NCBI RefSeq assembly: GCF_052857255.1
Contig: NW_027526648.1
Span: forward strand, 1-64,000
DNA: 64,000 nt
Origin: Amblyomma americanum
Taxonomy: Eukaryota > Arthropoda > Arachnida > Ixodida > Ixodidae
Reading direction: 5' to 3'
In this document: piece by piece, positions 39,507-50,089 of the stretch
Layout of the letters: every line of letters starts with the position of its first letter
Numbering within the stretch: position 1 is the stretch's first letter
Notes under the pieces: model-generated
Told to the model about the DNA's origin: nothing
Databases searched by the model: none
The model's input: the letters and a program-made list of their open reading frames with translations, nothing else
Position numbers and translations under genes: made by a program

Positions 39507-42378
39507 GAGCCGGTATACAAGTTTTCGCGCAGTTCTGAGAGAAAACGTTTACACCTTTCTCTCGTGTACTCTTCGACGACGTGTAAAATCGATGCTCGTG
39601 ACTCTTGCTAGTTATGATCTAAAACGATGTATCCCGTTGTTTTGAGCCGGAATACAAGTTTTCGCGCAGTTCTGAGAGAAAAATTTACACCTTTCTCTCG
39701 TCTACTCTTCGACGACTTGTAAAATTAATGCTCGTATATCTTGCTAGTTTTGATCTACAACGATGTATCTCGTTGTTTTGAGCTGGAATAGAAGTTTTCG
39801 CTCAGTTCTGAGAGAAAAAGTTTACACCTTTCTCTCGTCTACTCTTCGAGGACTTGTAAAATCGATGCTCGTGAATCTTGCTAGTTTCGATCTAAAACGA
39901 TGTATCCCGTTGTTTTGAGCCAGAATACAAGTTTTCGCGCAGTTCTGAGAGAAAACGTTTACACCTTTATCTCGTGTACTCTTCGACGACGTGCAAAATC
40001 GATGCTCGTGAATCTTGCTGGTTTTGATCTAAAACGATGTATTCCGTTGTTTTGAGCCGGAATACAAGTTTTCGCGCAGTTCTGAGTGAAAAAGTTAACA
40101 CCTTTCTCTCGTCTACTCTTCGACGACTTGTAATATCGATGCTCGTGAATCTTGCTAGTTTTGATCTAAAACGATGTAACCCGTTGTTCTGAGCCGGAAT
40201 ACAAGTTTTGGCGCAGTTCTGAGAGAAAACGTTTACACCTTTCTCTCGTCTACTCTTCGACGACTTGTAAAATCAATGCTCGTATATCTTGCTAGTTTCG
40301 ATCTAAAACGATGTATCCCGTTGTTTTGAGCCGGAATACAAGTTTTCGCGCAGTTCTGAGAGAAAAAGTTTACACCTTTCTCTTGTCTACTCTTCGAAGA
40401 CTTGTAAAATCGATGCCCGTGAATCTTGCTAGTTTCGATCCAAAACGATGTATCCAGTTGTTTTGAGCCGGTATACAAGTTTTCGCGCAGTTCTGAGAGA
40501 AAACGTTTACACCTTTCTCTCGTCTACTCTTCGAGGACTTGTAAAATCTATGCTCGTGAATCTTGCTAGTTTCGATCTAAAACGATGAATCCCTTTGTTT
40601 TGAGCCGGAATACAAGTTTTCGCGCAGTTTTGAGAGAGAAAGTTTACACCTTTCTCTCGACTACTATTCGACGACTTGTAAAATCGATGCTCGTGAATCT
40701 TGCTAGTTTCGACCTAAAACGATGTATCTCGTTGTTTTGAGATGGAATACAAGTTTTCGCGCAGATCTGAGAGAAAAAGTTTACACCTTTCTCTCGTCTA
40801 CTCTTCGACGACTTGTAAAATTGGTGCTCGTGAATCTTGCTAGTTTCGATCGAAAACGATGAATCCCGTTGTTTTGTGCCGGAATACAAGTTTTCGCGCA
40901 GTTTTGAGAGAGAAAGTTTACACCTTTCTCTCGACTACTATTCGACGACGTGTAAAATGATGCTCGTGAATCTTGCTAGTTTCGACCTAAAACGATGTAT
41001 CTCGTTGTTTTGAGATGGAATACAAGTTTTCACGCAGATCTGAGAGAAAAAGTTTACACCTTTCTCTCGTCTACTCTTCGACGACGTGCAAAATCGATGC
41101 TCGTGAATCTTGCTGGTTTTGATCTAAAACGATGTATCCCGTTGTCTTGAGCCGGAATACAAGTTTTCGCGCAGTTCTGAGTGAAAAAGTTAACACCTTT
41201 CTCTCGTCTACTCTTCGACGACTTGTAATATCGATGCTCGTGAATCTTGCTAGTTTCGATCTAAAACGATGTAACCCGTTGTTCTGAGCCGGAATACAAG
41301 TTTTGGCGCAGTTCTGAGAGAAAACGTTTACACCTTTCTCTCGTCTACTCTTCGACGACTTGTAAAATCAATGCTCGTATATCTTGCTAGTTTCGATCTA
41401 AAACGATGTATCCCGTTGTTTTGAGCCGGAATACAAGTTTTCGCGCAGTTCTGAGAGAAAAAGTTTACACCTTTCTCTTATCTACTCTACGAAGACTTGT
41501 AAAATCGATGCCCGTGAATCTTGCTAGTTTCGATCCAAAACGATGTATTCAGTTGTTTTGAGACGGAATACAAGTTTTCGCGCAGTTCAGAGAGAAAAAG
41601 TTTACACCTTTCTCTCGTCTACTCTTCGACGACTTGTAAAATCGATGCTCGTGAATCTTGCTAGTTTCGATCTAAAACGATGTATCCCGTTTTTTTGAGC
41701 CGGTATACAAGTTTTCGCGCAGTTCTGAGAGAAAAAGTTTACACCTTTCTCTCGAGTACTCTGACGACTTGTAAAATCGATGCTCGTGAATCTTGCTAGT
41801 TTCGATCTAAAACAATCTATCCCGTTTTTTTGAGCCGGAATACAAGTTTTCGCGCAGTTCTGAGAGAAAAAGTTTACACCTTTCTCTCGTCTACTCTTCG
41901 AGGACTTGTAAAATCGATGCTCGTGAATCTTCCTAGTTTCGATCTAAAACGATGAATCCTGTTGTTTTAGCCGGAATACAAGTTTTCGCGCCGTTCTGAG
42001 AGAGAAAGTTTACACCTTTCTCTCGACTACTATTCGACGACTTGTAAAATCGATGCTCGTGAATCTTCCTATTTTCGATCTAAAACGATGAATCCCGTTG
42101 TTTTGAGCCGGAATACAAGTTTTCGCGCAGTTCTGAGAGAAAAAGTTTACACCTTTCTCTCGTCCACTATTCGACGACTTGTAAAATCGATGCTCGTGAA
42201 TGTTGCTGGTTTCGATCTAAAACGATGTATCCCGTTGTTTTGAGCCGGAATACAAGTTTTCGCGCAGTTCTGAGAGAAAAAGTTTACACCTATCTCTCGT
42301 CTACTCTTCGACGACTTGTAAAATCAATGCTCCTGAATCTTGCTAGTTTCGATCTAAAACGATGTATCCCGTTTTTTT
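39507..42378. repeat. 21-mer HOR, 2,872 bp, copy 1
   Basis: Measured from the GAGCCGGTATAC monomer at 39,507 to the next at 42,379. The order follows family 2: GTTATGATC; AAAATTTAC with TACAACG; GAGCTGGAATAG with CGCTCAG; GAGCCAGAAT; GTTAAC; TTTTGGCGCAG; CTTCGAAGAC; GAATCCCTTTG; GAGATGG; GTGCCGG; and one 7-mer. It contains a private ACAATCTATCC near 41,811 where others read ACGATCTATCC. 21 x 137 is 2,877; the deficit reflects known short monomers. Confidence 0.85.
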
Positions 42379-45112
42379 GAGCCGGTATACAAGTTTTCGC
42401 GCAGTTCTGAGAGAAAACGTTTACACCTTTCTCTCGTGTACTCTTCGACGACGTGTAAAATCGATGCTCGTGACTCTTGCTAGTTATGATCTAAAACGAT
42501 GTATCCCGTTGTTTTGAGCCGGAATACAAGTTTTCGCGCAGTTCTGAGAGAAAAATTTACACCTTTCTCTCGTCTACTCTTCGACGACTTGTAAAATTAA
42601 TGCTCGTATATCTTGCTAGTTTTGATCTACAACGATGTATCTCGTTGTTTTGAGCTGGAATAGAAGTTTTCGCTCAGTTCTGAGAGAAAAAGTTTACACC
42701 TTTCTCTCGTCTACTCTTCGAGGACTTGTAAAATCGATGCTCGTGAATCTTGCTAGTTTCGATCTAAAACGATGTATCCCGTTGTTTTGAGCCAGAATAC
42801 AAGTTTTCGCGCAGTTCTGAGAGAAAACGTTTACACCTTTATCTCGTGTACTCTTCGACGACGTGCAAAATCGATGCTCGTGAATCTTGCTGGTTTTGAT
42901 CTAAAACGATGTATTCCGTTGTTTTGAGCCGGAATACAAGTTTTCGCGCAGTTCTGAGTGAAAAAGTTAACACCTTTCTCTCGTCTACTCTTCGACGACT
43001 TGTAATATCGATGCTCGTGAATCTTGCTAGTTTTGATCTAAAACGATGTAACCCGTTGTTCTGAGCCGGAATACAAGTTTTGGCGCAGTTCTGAGAGAAA
43101 ACGTTTACACCTTTCTCTCGTCTACTCTTCGACGACTTGTAAAATCAATGCTCGTATATCTTGCTAGTTTCGATCTAAAACGATGTATCCCGTTGTTTGA
43201 GCCGGAATACAAGTTTTCGCGCAGTTCTGAGAGAAAAAGTTTACACCTTTCTCTTGTCTACTCTTCGAAGACTTGTAAAATCGATGCCCGTGAATCTTGC
43301 TAGTTTCGATCCAAAACGATGTATCCAGTTGTTTTGAGCCGGTATACAAGTTTTCGCGCAGTTCTGAGAGAAAACGTTTACACCTTTCTCTCGTCTACTC
43401 TTCGAGGACTTGTAAAATCTATGCTCGTGAATCTTGCTAGTTTCGATCTAAAACGATGAATCCCTTTGTTTTGAGCCGGAATACAAGTTTTCGCGCAGTT
43501 TTGAGAGAGAAAGTTTACACCTTTCTCTCGACTACTATTCGACGACTTGTAAAATCGATGCTCGTGAATCTTGCTAGTTTCGACCTAAAACGATGTATCT
43601 CGTTGTTTTGAGATGGAATACAAGTTTTCGCGCAGATCTGAGAGAAAAAGTTTACACCTTTCTCTCGTCTACTCTTCGACGACTTGTAAAATTGGTGCTC
43701 GTGAATCTTGCTAGTTTCGATCGAAAACGATGAATCCCGTTGTTTTGTGCCGGAATACAAGTTTTCGCGCAGTTTTGAGAGAGAAAGTTTACACCTTTCT
43801 CTCGACTACTATTCGACGACGTGTAAAATGATGCTCGTGAATCTTGCTAGTTTCGACCTAAAACGATGTATCTCGTTGTTTTGAGATGGAATACAAGTTT
43901 TCACGCAGATCTGAGAGAAAAAGTTTACACCTTTCTCTCGTCTACTCTTCGACGACGTGCAAAATCGATGCTCGTGAATCTTGCTGGTTTTGATCTAAAA
44001 CGATGTATCCCGTTGTCTTGAGCCGGAATACAAGTTTTCGCGCAGTTCTGAGTGAAAAAGTTAACACCTTTCTCTCGTCTACTCTTCGACGACTTGTAAT
44101 ATCGATGCTCGTGAATCTTGCTAGTTTCGATCTAAAACGATGTAACCCGTTGTTCTGAGCCGGAATACAAGTTTTGGCGCAGTTCTGAGAGAAAACGTTT
44201 ACACCTTTCTCTCGTCTACTCTTCGACGACTTGTAAAATCAATGCTCGTATATCTTGCTAGTTTCGATCTAAAACGATGTATCCCGTTGTTTTGAGCCGG
44301 AATACAAGTTTTCGCGCAGTTCTGAGAGAAAAAGTTTACACCTTTCTCTTATCTACTCTACGAAGACTTGTAAAATCGATGCCCGTGAATCTTGCTAGTT
44401 TCGATCCAAAACGATGTATTCAGTTGTTTTGAGACGGAATACAAGTTTTCGCGCAGTTCAGAGAGAAAAAGTTTACACCTTTCTCTCGTCTACTCTTCGA
44501 CGACTTGTAAAATCGATGCTCGTGAATCTTGCTAGTTTCGATCTAAAACGATGTATCCCGTTTTTTTGAGCCGGTATACAAGTTTTCGCGCAGTTCTGAG
44601 AGAAAAAGTTTACACCTTTCTCTCGAGTACTCTGACGACTTGTAAAATCGATGCTCGTGAATCTTGCTAGTTTCGATCTAAAACGATCTATCCCGTTTTT
44701 TTGAGCCGGAATACAAGTTTTCGCGCAGTTCTGAGAGAAAAAGTTTACACCTTTCTCTCGTCTACTCTTCGAGGACTTGTAAAATCGATGCTCGTGAATC
44801 TTCCTAGTTTCGATCTAAAACGATGAATCCTGTTGTTTTAGCCGGAATACAAGTTTTCGCGCCGTTCTGAGAGAGAAAGTTTACACCTTTCTCTCGACTA
44901 CTATTCGACGACTTGTAAAATCGATGCTCGTGAATCTTGCTAGTTTCGATCTGAAACGATGAATCCCGTTGTTTTGAGCCGGAATACAAGTTTTCGCGCA
45001 GTTCTGAGAGAAAAAGTTTACACCTTTCTCTCGTCCACTATTCGACGACTTGTAAAATCGATGCTCGTGAATGTTGCTGGTTTCGATCTAAAACGATGTA
45101 TCCCGTTGTTTT
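42379..45112. repeat. 21-mer HOR, copy 2, shortened at its right end
   Basis: Matches copy 1 at +2,872, falling to +2,871 after a one-base loss (GTTGTTTGAG) near 43,196. Near the right end it carries GCTAGTTTCGATCTGAAACG (about 44,937) where copy 1 has CCTATTTTCGATCTAAAACG. It then lacks the CCTATCTCTCG monomer and ends in the hybrid monomer at 45,113. The GATCTGAAACG change is shared with the last copy (about 49,319) but not with the partial copy between them, which points to exchange between non-adjacent units. Confidence 0.8.
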
Positions 45113-45249
45113 GAGCCGGTATACAAGTTTTCGCGCAGTTCTGAGAGAAAACGTTTACACCTTTCTCTCGACTACTATTCGACGACTTGTAAAATCGATG
45201 CTCGTGAATCTTGCTAGTTTCGACCTAAAACGATGTATCTCGTTGTTTT
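45113..45249 (+). repeat. Hybrid monomer, crossover junction
   Basis: The left half reads GAGCCGGTATAC with GAGAAAACGTTTACAC, typical of the monomer that begins each 21-mer. The right half reads CGACTACTATTCG with TTTCGACCTAAAACG, typical of the monomer about a dozen positions away (compare 43,500-43,640). Both halves stay in register and total 137 bp. This is the product expected from unequal crossing-over or replication restart within the shared TTTACACCTTTCTCTCG stretch. Confidence 0.8.
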
Positions 45250-46888
45250 GAGATGGAATACAAGTTTTCGCGCAGATCTGAGAGAAAAAGTTTACACCTT
45301 TCTCTCGTCTACTCTTCGACGACTTGTAAAATTGGTGCTCGTGAATCTTGCTAGTTTCGATCGAAAACGATGAATCCCGTTGTTTTGTGCCGGAATACAA
45401 GTTTTCGCGCAGTTTTGAGAGAGAAAGTTTACACCTTTCTCTCGACTACTATTCGACGACGTGTAAAATGATGCTCGTGAATCTTGCTTGTTTCGACCTA
45501 AAACGATGTATCTCGTTGTTTTGAGATGGAATACAAGTTTTCACGCAGATCTGAGAGAAAAAGTTTACACCTTTTTCTCGTCTACTCTTCGACGACGTGC
45601 AAAATCGATGCTCGTGAATCTTGCTGGTTTTGATCTAAAACGATGTATCCCGTTGTCTTGAGCCGGAATACAAGTTTTCGCGCAGTTCTGAGTGAAAAAG
45701 TTAACACCTTTCTCTCGTCTACTCTTCGACGACTTGTAATATCGATGCTCGTGAATCTTGCTAGTTTCGATCTAAAACGATGTAACCCGTTGTTCTGAGC
45801 CGGAATACAAGTTTTGGCGCAGTTCTGAGAGAAAACGTTTACACCTTTCTCTCGTCTACTCTTCGACGACTTGTAAAATCAATGCTCGTATATCTTGCTA
45901 GTTTCGATCTAAAACGATGTATCCCGTTGTTTTGAGCCGGAATACAAGTTTCCGCGCAGTTCTGAGAGAAAAAGTTTACACCTTTCTCTTATCTACTCTA
46001 CGAAGACTTGTAAAATCGATGCCCGTGAATCTTGCTAGTTTCGATCCAAAACGATGTATTCAGTTGTTTTGAGACGGAATACAAGTTTTCGCGCAGTTCA
46101 GAGAGAAAAAGTTTACACCTTTCTCTCGTCTACTCTTCGACGACTTGTAAAATCGATGCTCGTGAATCTTGCTAGTTTCGATCTAAAACGATGTATCCCG
46201 TTTTTTTGAGCCGGTATACAAGTTTTCGCGCAGTTCTGAGAGAAAAAGTTTACACCTTTCTCTCGAGTATTCTGACGACTTGTAAAATCGATGCTCGTGA
46301 ATCTTGCTAGTTTCGATCTAAAACGATCTATCCCGTTTTTTTGAGCCGGAATACAAGTTTTCGCGCAGTTCTGAGAGAAAAAGTTTACACCTTTCTCTCG
46401 TCTACTCTTCGAGGACTTGTAAAATCGATGCTCGTGAATCTTCCTAGTTTCGATCTAAAACGATGAATCCTGTTGTTTTAGCCGGAATACAAGTTTTCGC
46501 GCCGTTCTGAGAGAGAAAGTTTACACCTTTCTCTCGACTACTATTCGACGACTTGTAAAATCGATGCTCGTGAATCTTCCTATTTTCGATCTAAAACGAT
46601 GAATCCCGTTGTTTTGAGCCGGAATACAAGTTTTCGCGCAGTTCTGAGAGAAAAAGTTTACACCTTTCTCTCGTCCACTATTCGACGACTTGTAAAATCG
46701 ATGCTCGTGAATGTTGCTGGTTTCGATCTAAAACGATGTATCCCGTTGTTTTGAGCCGGAATACAAGTTTTCGCGCAGTTCTGAGAGAAAAAGTTTACAC
46801 CTATCTCTCGTCTACTCTTCGACGACTTGTAAAATCAATGCTCCTGAATCTTGCTAGTTTCGATCTAAAACGATGTATCCCGTTTTTT
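45250..46888. repeat. Partial 21-mer copy (12 monomers)
   Basis: Matches 43,610-45,110 at +1,640. It repeats only the GAGATGG to CGTCCACTATTCG part of the unit, then adds the CCTATCTCTCG monomer that the preceding copy lacks. It has private changes GCTTGTTTCG (near 45,486), CCTTTTTCTCG (near 45,570), AAGTTTCCGCGC (near 45,947) and GAGTATTCTG (near 46,264). These single changes are absent from the neighbours, so it has diverged a little on its own. Confidence 0.8.
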
Positions 46889-49487
46889 TGAGCCGGTATA
46901 CAAGTTTTCGCGCAGTTCTGAGAGAAAACGTTTACACCTTTCTCTCGTGTACTCTTCGACGACGTGTAAAATCGATGCTCGTGACTCTTGCTAGTTATGA
47001 TCTAAAACGATGTATCCCGTTGTTTTGAGCCGGAATACAAGTTTTCGCGCAGTTCTGAGAGAAAAATTTACACCTTTCTCTCGTCTACTCTTCGACGACT
47101 TGTAAAATTATTGCTCGTATATCTTGCTAGTTTTGATCTACAACGATGTATCTCGTTGTTTTGAGCTGGAATAGAAGTTTTCGCTCAGTTCTGAGAGAAA
47201 AAGTTTACACCTTTCTCTCGTCTACTCTTCGAGGACTTGTAAAATCGATGCTCGTGAATCTTGCTAGTTTCGATCTAAAACGATGTATCCCGTTGTTTTG
47301 AGCCAGAATACAAGTTTTCGCGCAGTTCTGAGAGAAAACGTTTACACCTTTATCTCGTGTACTCTTCGACGACGTGCAAAATCGATGCTCGTGAATCTTG
47401 CTGGTTTTGATCTAAAACGATGTATTCCGTTGTTTTGAGCCGGAATACAAGTTTTCGCGCAGTTCTGAGTGAAAAAGTTAACACCTTTCTCTCGTCTACT
47501 CTTCGACGACTTGTAATATCGATGCTCGTGAATCTTGCTAGTTTTGATCTAAAACGATGTAACCCGTTGTTCTGAGCCGGAATACAAGTTTTGGCGCAGT
47601 TCTGAGAGAAAACGTTTACACCTTTCTCTCGTCTACTCTTCGACGACTTGTAAAATCAATGCTCGTATATCTTGCTAGTTTCGATCTAAAACGATGTATC
47701 CCGTTGTTTTGAGCCGGAATACAAGTTTTCGCGCAGTTCTGAGAGAAAAAGTTTACACCTTTCTCTTGTCTACTCTTCGAAGACTAGTAAAATCGATGCC
47801 CGTGAATCTTGCTAGTTTCGATCCAAAACGATGTATCCAGTTGTTTTGAGCCGGTATACAAGTTTTCGCGCAGTTCTGAGAGAAAACGTTTACACCTTTC
47901 TCTCGTCTACTCTTCGAGGACTTGTAAAATCTATGCTCGTGAATCTTGCTAGTTTCGATCTAAAACGATGAATCCCTTTGTTTTGAGCCGGAATACAAGT
48001 TTTCGCGCAGTTTTGAGAGAGAAAGTTTACACCTTTCTCTCGACTACTATTCGACGACTTGTAAAATCGATGCTCGTGAATCTTGCTAGTTTCGACCTAA
48101 AACGATGTATCTCGTTGTTTTGAGATGGAATACAAGTTTTCGCGCAGATCTGAGAGAAAAAGTTTACACCTTTCTCTCGTCTACTCTTCGACGACTTGTA
48201 AAATTGGTGCTCGTGAATCTTGCTAGTTTCGATCGAAAACGATGAATCCCGTTGTTTTGTGCCGGAATACAAGTTTTCGCGCAGTTTTGAGAGAGAAAGT
48301 TTACACCTTTCTCTCGACTACTATTCGACGACGTGTAAAATGATGCTCGTGAATCTTGCTAGTTTCGACCTAAAACGATGTATCTCGTTGTTTTGAGATG
48401 GAATACAAGTTTTCACGCAGATCTGAGAGAAAAAGTTTACACCTTTCTCTCGTCTACTCTTCGACGACGTGCAAAATCGATGCTCGTGAATCTTGCTGGT
48501 TTTGATCTAAAACGATGTATCCCGTTGTCTTGAGCCGGAATACAAGTTTTCGCGCAGTTCTGAGTGAAAAAGTTAACACCTTTCTCTCGTCTACTCTTCG
48601 ACGACTTGTAATATCAATGCTCGTATATCTTGCTAGTTTCGATCTAAAACGATGTATCCCGTTGTTTTGAGCCGGAATACAAGTTTTCGCGCAGTTCTGA
48701 GAGAAAAAGTTTACACCTTTCTCTTATCTACTCTACGAAGACTTGTAAAATCGATGCCCGTGAATCTTGCTAGTTTCGATCCAAAACGATGTATTCAGTT
48801 GTTTTGAGACGGAATACAAGTTTTCGCGCAGTTCAGAGAGAAAAAGTTTACACCTTTCTCTCGTCTACTCTTCGACGACTTGTAAAATCGATGCTCGTGA
48901 ATCTTGCTAGTTTCGATCTAAAACGATGTATCCCGTTTTTTTGAGCCGGTATACAAGTTTTCGCGCAGTTCTGAGAGAAAAAGTTTACACCTTTCTCTCG
49001 AGTACTCTGACGACTTGTAAAATCGATGCTCGTGAATCTTGCTAGTTTCGATCTAAAACGATCTATCCCGTTTTTTTGAGCCGGAATACAAGTTTTCGCG
49101 CAGTTCTGAGAGAAAAAGTTTACACCTTTCTCTCGTCTACTCTTCGAGGACTTGTAAAATCGATGCTCGTGAATCTTCCTAGTTTCGATCTAAAACGATG
49201 AATCCTGTTGTTTTAGCCGGAATACAAGTTTTCGCGCCGTTCTGAGAGAGAAAGTTTACACCTTTCTCTCGACTACTATTCGACGACTTGTAAAATCGAT
49301 GCTCGTGAATCTTGCTAGTTTCGATCTGAAACGATGAATCCCGTTGTTTTGAGCCGGAATACAAGTTTTCGCGCAGTTCTGAGAGAAAAAGTTTACACCT
49401 TTCTCTCGTCCACTATTCGACGACTTGTAAAATCGATGCTCGTGAATGTTGCTGGTTTCGATCTAAAACGATGTATCCCGTTGTTTT
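46889..49487. repeat. 21-mer HOR, copy 3, one monomer deleted
   Basis: Starts with GAGCCGGTATAC at 46,889 and follows the 21-mer order, offset 2,872 from the partial copy where they overlap. Private changes include AAATTATTGCTCG near 47,106 and AAGACTAGTAAAATC near 47,781. One whole monomer is missing at the hybrid unit 48,532-48,668. It ends with the CGTCCACTATTCG monomer and runs into the consensus-like monomer at 49,488. Confidence 0.8.
48532..48668 (+). repeat. Hybrid monomer, precise one-unit deletion
   Basis: The monomer starts as the GAGTGAAAAAGTTAAC type with TTGTAATATC but continues with AATGCTCGTATATC, which belongs to the next monomer type (TTTTGGCGCAG). In sister copies, for example 44,023-44,297, these markers lie in two successive monomers. 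Exactly one 137-bp period has therefore been removed between the TAATATC/TAAAATC positions, as unequal crossing-over within aligned monomers would do. Confidence 0.85.
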
Positions 49488-49624
49488 GAGCCGGAATACA
49501 AGTTTTCGCGCAGTTCTGAGAGAAAAAGTTTACACCTTTCTCTCGTCTACTCTTCGACGACTTGTAAAATCGATGCTCGTGAATCTTGCTAGTTTCGATC
49601 TAAAACGATGTATCCCGTTGTTTT
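49488..49624 (+). repeat. Reference monomer, exact match to consensus
   Basis: This 137-bp copy carries the commonest base I see at every position and can serve as the type monomer. It has 34 A, 30 C, 27 G and 46 T. It contains one ATCGAT (ClaI-type) site, one CGCG, one GCGC, one CCGG and three TCGA sites. A purine tract (31-41) faces a pyrimidine-rich tract (47-69), together forming an imperfect dyad. There are 11 CpG steps. The start phase is arbitrary, since a tandem repeat has no natural beginning. Confidence 0.95.
49518..49544. repeat. Dyad in the consensus monomer: 8-bp arms, 11-nt spacer
   Basis: GAGAGAAA and TTTCTCTC are exact reverse complements separated by 11 bases. The element sits at monomer positions 31-57 and recurs in nearly every unit, so several hundred copies are spread at 137-bp spacing. 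Short dyads are known from several centromeric satellites and have been proposed to form cruciforms or to be read by DNA-binding proteins. No function is shown here. The purine/pyrimidine asymmetry could alone produce such an inverted repeat. Confidence 0.85.
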
Positions 49625-49754
49625 GAGCCAGAATACAAGTTTTCGCGCAGTTATGAGAGAAAAAGTTTACACCTTTCTCTCGTCTACTCTTCGAGGACTT
49701 GTAAAATCGATGCCCATGAATCTTGCTAGTTTCGATCTAAAACGATGTATCCCG

Positions 49755-49764
49755 TTTTTTTTTT
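49755..49764 (+). repeat. Ten-T homopolymer in monomer tail
   Basis: The consensus tail is CCCGTTGTTTTGAG. A G-to-T change at monomer position 133 joins the Ts into a run of seven, seen in many monomers. Longer runs follow: eight T (for example near 907), nine T (near 14,732, 16,102, 21,167, 22,537) and ten T here. The graded lengths fit replication slippage after the run formed, and sequencing error in homopolymers could add to it. Confidence 0.9.
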
Positions 49765-50089
49765 GAGCCGGAATACAAGTTTTCGCGCAGTTCTGAGAGA
49801 AAAAGTTTACACCTTTCTCTCGTCTACTCTTCGAGGACTTGTAAAATCTATGCTCGTGAATCTTGCTAGTTTCGATCTAAAACGATGAATCCCGTTGTTT
49901 TGAGCCGGAATACAAGTTTTCGCGCAGTTCTGAGAGAGAAAGTTTACAACTTTCTCTCGACTACTATTCGACGACTTGTAAAATCGATGCTCGTGAATCT
50001 TGCTAGTTTCGACCTAAAACGATGTATCTCGTTGTTTTGAGATGGAATACAAGTTTTCGCGCAGATCTGAGAGAAAAAGTTTACACCTT

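Larger units (their letters stand above)
49488..50089. repeat. Bridge of singly arranged monomers
   Basis: A few monomers link the 21-mer block to the 22-mer block: the exact consensus unit, a GAGCCAGAAT plus AGTTATGAG unit with GCCCATGAATC, one ending in a run of ten T, a CTATGCTCG unit, one with TTTACAACTTTCTCTCG (a change inside the otherwise steady TTTACACC), and a GAGATGGAAT unit. The order resembles 740-1,200 and 2,290-2,700 in the left block. No gene is present. Confidence 0.75.

Noticed and set aside
49595..49624. CENP-B box (pattern TTCG, four bases, A, two bases, CGGG)
   Set aside because: TTCGATCTAAAACGATG has the TTCG and the A, but the following bases are ACGA rather than CGGG. 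The reverse strand near CCCG also fails. No match was seen in the variants I read.
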